64,000 bases of DNA from Fibrobacter sp. UWB13 (GTDB taxonomy: Bacteria; Fibrobacterota; Fibrobacteria; Fibrobacterales; Fibrobacteraceae), in contig NZ_FXAX01000001.1 in assembly GCF_900177805.1 (NCBI RefSeq), positions 1,612,001 through 1,676,000 of the forward strand, in the 5' to 3' direction. The position numbers were made by a program, and so were the translations under genes. Shown piece after piece: positions 62,620 through 64,000 of the stretch (its first letter is position 1; each line of letters begins with the position of its first letter). Below the pieces are notes generated by a model. It did no database searches. It was not told the DNA's origin and saw only the letters and a list, made by a program, of their open reading frames with translations.

Positions 62620-64000
62620 TATTCTTCCTCCCCGCGCTTCGAGGCAAGCCACAGCTTAAGCGTTGTCGATGTATTTTTGATCGACGAAAAATCATAGCGA
62701 GCGTAATCCGGATAAGGGAAGAATACGCGAACGGAGTCTCCCTTACTATTCACGTAGTAGGAGTTGGAACCGTAGAAATACTCATCCTTGTCCAAAACAA
62801 GTGAGCGATCCAAAACCATCTTCATCTTGAAAGAACGTCCGTCGCTAGCCCTATTGATAAAGTCGCGCATCCCCGTAGTGACCTGCAGAGTAAGCGAGTC
62901 CCCGTCATGGAACACAAGATTCGGATGTCCTTTTTCTGCGATTAAAGAATCGTTGTACTTGGAATAGTTATCCCTACTGCAAACAAGACTATCTTTATCG
63001 CCAGTATAAGTGTAAGCTTCAACAGCTATAGGCATGTCAAGCTCATTACTACCTTTAGAATCATCCCTGTAGAACGTCACCTGAGCCATGACAACGGACT
63101 GGCGGACATCTTCTGCATCATAAGGGAATTCATCACCGTAAAAATCAGACAGCGCCTTCATGATCGGCTTAGACGGGAATTCCACCAAGAGAGAGTCTTT
63201 GACGCCACCATGCAAGACAAGGCAATCTGAACATTCTTCACGATTCGAAATGAGCGTTGCAGCACGCAAAGAACGGTAACCCCTATAGGAATCCTTTTCC
63301 ATTTCCACCATGTACAAAATCGGAGAAACCAAGAGGCCTACAGACGGACCGTAGAAACGATAGGCATGCGGAGCTTCAGGAGCAGATACACGCAACTGCA
63401 AACGGCGATTGCCTGAGTTCTTGCGAACGTCGTCAATAAATGCGCTCGGCAAATCCAAAACCAGGACAGAATCTTTCTTGGTAATGGAAACAGAAACCGT
63501 CGTGTCTGCAGTTTTCTTCGTCTTCCAAGACTTAAGACCATCAATCCATTCCGAATCAACAACCGTTTCCAAGGCATTAAGTTCGGCATCCGTCAGCTTT
63601 TCAGAAAGGGTCCAGCTGATGTTGACATTGACTTCATCTTCAATAGGCAATACCGTCGATGGCAAAACCTTAGACCAATAAACAGCATCAAAAAGGTAAA
63701 GCGACAAATAAGATTTTGCAGAATCAGCCGCCTTCAAATCTGCCAAGAAAGCGCTGTCCACAGCAAAGTCAAAAACAGCATCGTGCACCATGCCCGCAGA
63801 AGCACCGAAAGTTCCGAAAACACCGGCAGAACGAGGGAGCGAATCCTTGTACAATACAGCGGACGTCGGTTTCAAGTCATTTACGGTCACCATCTGGACT
63901 TTATAACTGCTAGGCATTCCCTGGTCAGAAAGCCAGCTGGACAAGCCATCGTCATCCGTATCAAACAGGCAGGATGACAAGAACATCGCTAAAAGCGGGA
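62619..64000 (-). CDS. Lipoprotein, N-terminus cut by window edge
   Basis: At least 460 residues remain; the reading frame runs off the window. The first visible residues, PLLAMFLSSC, form a lipobox, so the signal peptide start lies beyond 64000 and the ATG at 63986 is internal. The rest is a beta-rich domain with no recognised family (for example SWTLSEKLTDAELNALETVV and LLVEFPSKPIMKAL). It overlaps the barrel gene by one base (TAATG), so the two probably form a unit at the outer membrane. Confidence 0.65.
   Translation of the reverse strand, partial: PLLAMFLSSCLFDTDDDGLSSWLSDQGMPSSYKVQMVTVNDLKPTSAVLYKDSLPRSAGVFGTFGASAGMVHDAVFDFAVDSAFLADLKAADSAKSYLSLYLFDAVYWSKVLPSTVLPIEDEVNVNISWTLSEKLTDAELNALETVVDSEWIDGLKSWKTKKTADTTVSVSITKKDSVLVLDLPSAFIDDVRKNSGNRRLQLRVSAPEAPHAYRFYGPSVGLLVSPILYMVEMEKDSYRGYRSLRAATLISNREECSDCLVLHGGVKDSLLVEFPSKPIMKALSDFYGDEFPYDAEDVRQSVVMAQVTFYRDDSKGSNELDMPIAVEAYTYTGDKDSLVCSRDNYSKYNDSLIAEKGHPNLVFHDGDSLTLQVTTGMRDFINRASDGRSFKMKMVLDRSLVLDKDEYFYGSNSYYVNSKGDSVRVFFPYPDYARYDFSSIKNTSTTLKLWLASKRGEEE

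Noticed and set aside
63900-64000. ATG at 63986 as the true start of the last gene
   Set aside because: The reading frame continues upstream with PLLAMFLSSC, a lipobox, so the start lies outside the window.

Overview
The window looks like chromosome from a Fibrobacter species (phylum Fibrobacterota; gut, strictly anaerobic). Several lineage markers point the same way: a lipoprotein with a FISUMP domain, a TIGR02147-type regulator, secreted proteins with long runs of serine and C-terminal type IX-like sorting domains, and an anaerobic class III ribonucleotide reductase. There are no rRNA genes, insertion sequences, phage genes or CRISPR arrays. One tRNA gene, tRNA-Thr(CGT), is present.

Layout. 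1-480: a probable structured RNA (60-256) and a REP-like element. 482-3541 (minus): the anaerobic ribonucleotide reductase operon, in which the glycyl-radical domain is a separate 48-codon gene between nrdD and nrdG; two candidate NrdR boxes lie upstream. 3751-6051: a KefF-like oxidoreductase, a SIMPL protein and a FISUMP lipoprotein. 6233-12053 (minus): lptF-lptG followed by a diguanylate cyclase and a sodium:solute symporter. 12118-16977 (plus): bamD, a beta-barrel protein, a PHP-domain protein and a rhomboid protease. 16986-20282: a small lipoprotein, a YfgM-like TPR protein, tRNA-Thr and an XPB-type helicase. 20517-28399 (minus): two large secreted proteins flank a Na/Pi cotransporter. 28533-29646: ispF and a zinc-ribbon membrane protein.

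29734-43969 (minus) is a thirteen-gene respiratory complex I operon, nuoBCDEFGHIJKLMN, tightly packed with stop/start overlaps. It lacks nuoA at its usual place, and several subunits carry unusual additions, notably a fibronectin-III-like tail on NuoE. A divergent pair follows: a TIGR02147 regulator overlapping a surface lipoprotein (44198-46506). Then come purF and an MBL-fold hydrolase, a five-gene surface-glycan locus (49120-54292, minus), an SRPBCC-like gene with a UbiD-family decarboxylase, a secreted gluzincin-like metalloprotease, and an operon (minus, up to 64000) of a lipoprotein, a FadL/PorV-like barrel, a DUF4912 protein with a histone-H1-like tail and a GH57 glycogen branching enzyme.

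Much of the content concerns the cell envelope: LPS export (LptFG), outer-membrane protein insertion (BamD), lipoproteins, barrels, secreted repeat proteins and surface glycan. The rest is anaerobic energy and nucleotide metabolism. Throughout, start codons were moved downstream where a good Shine-Dalgarno sequence or signal peptide decided it. Noncoding DNA is enriched in a dispersed REP-like element whose hairpin core changes in sequence while keeping its base pairing.
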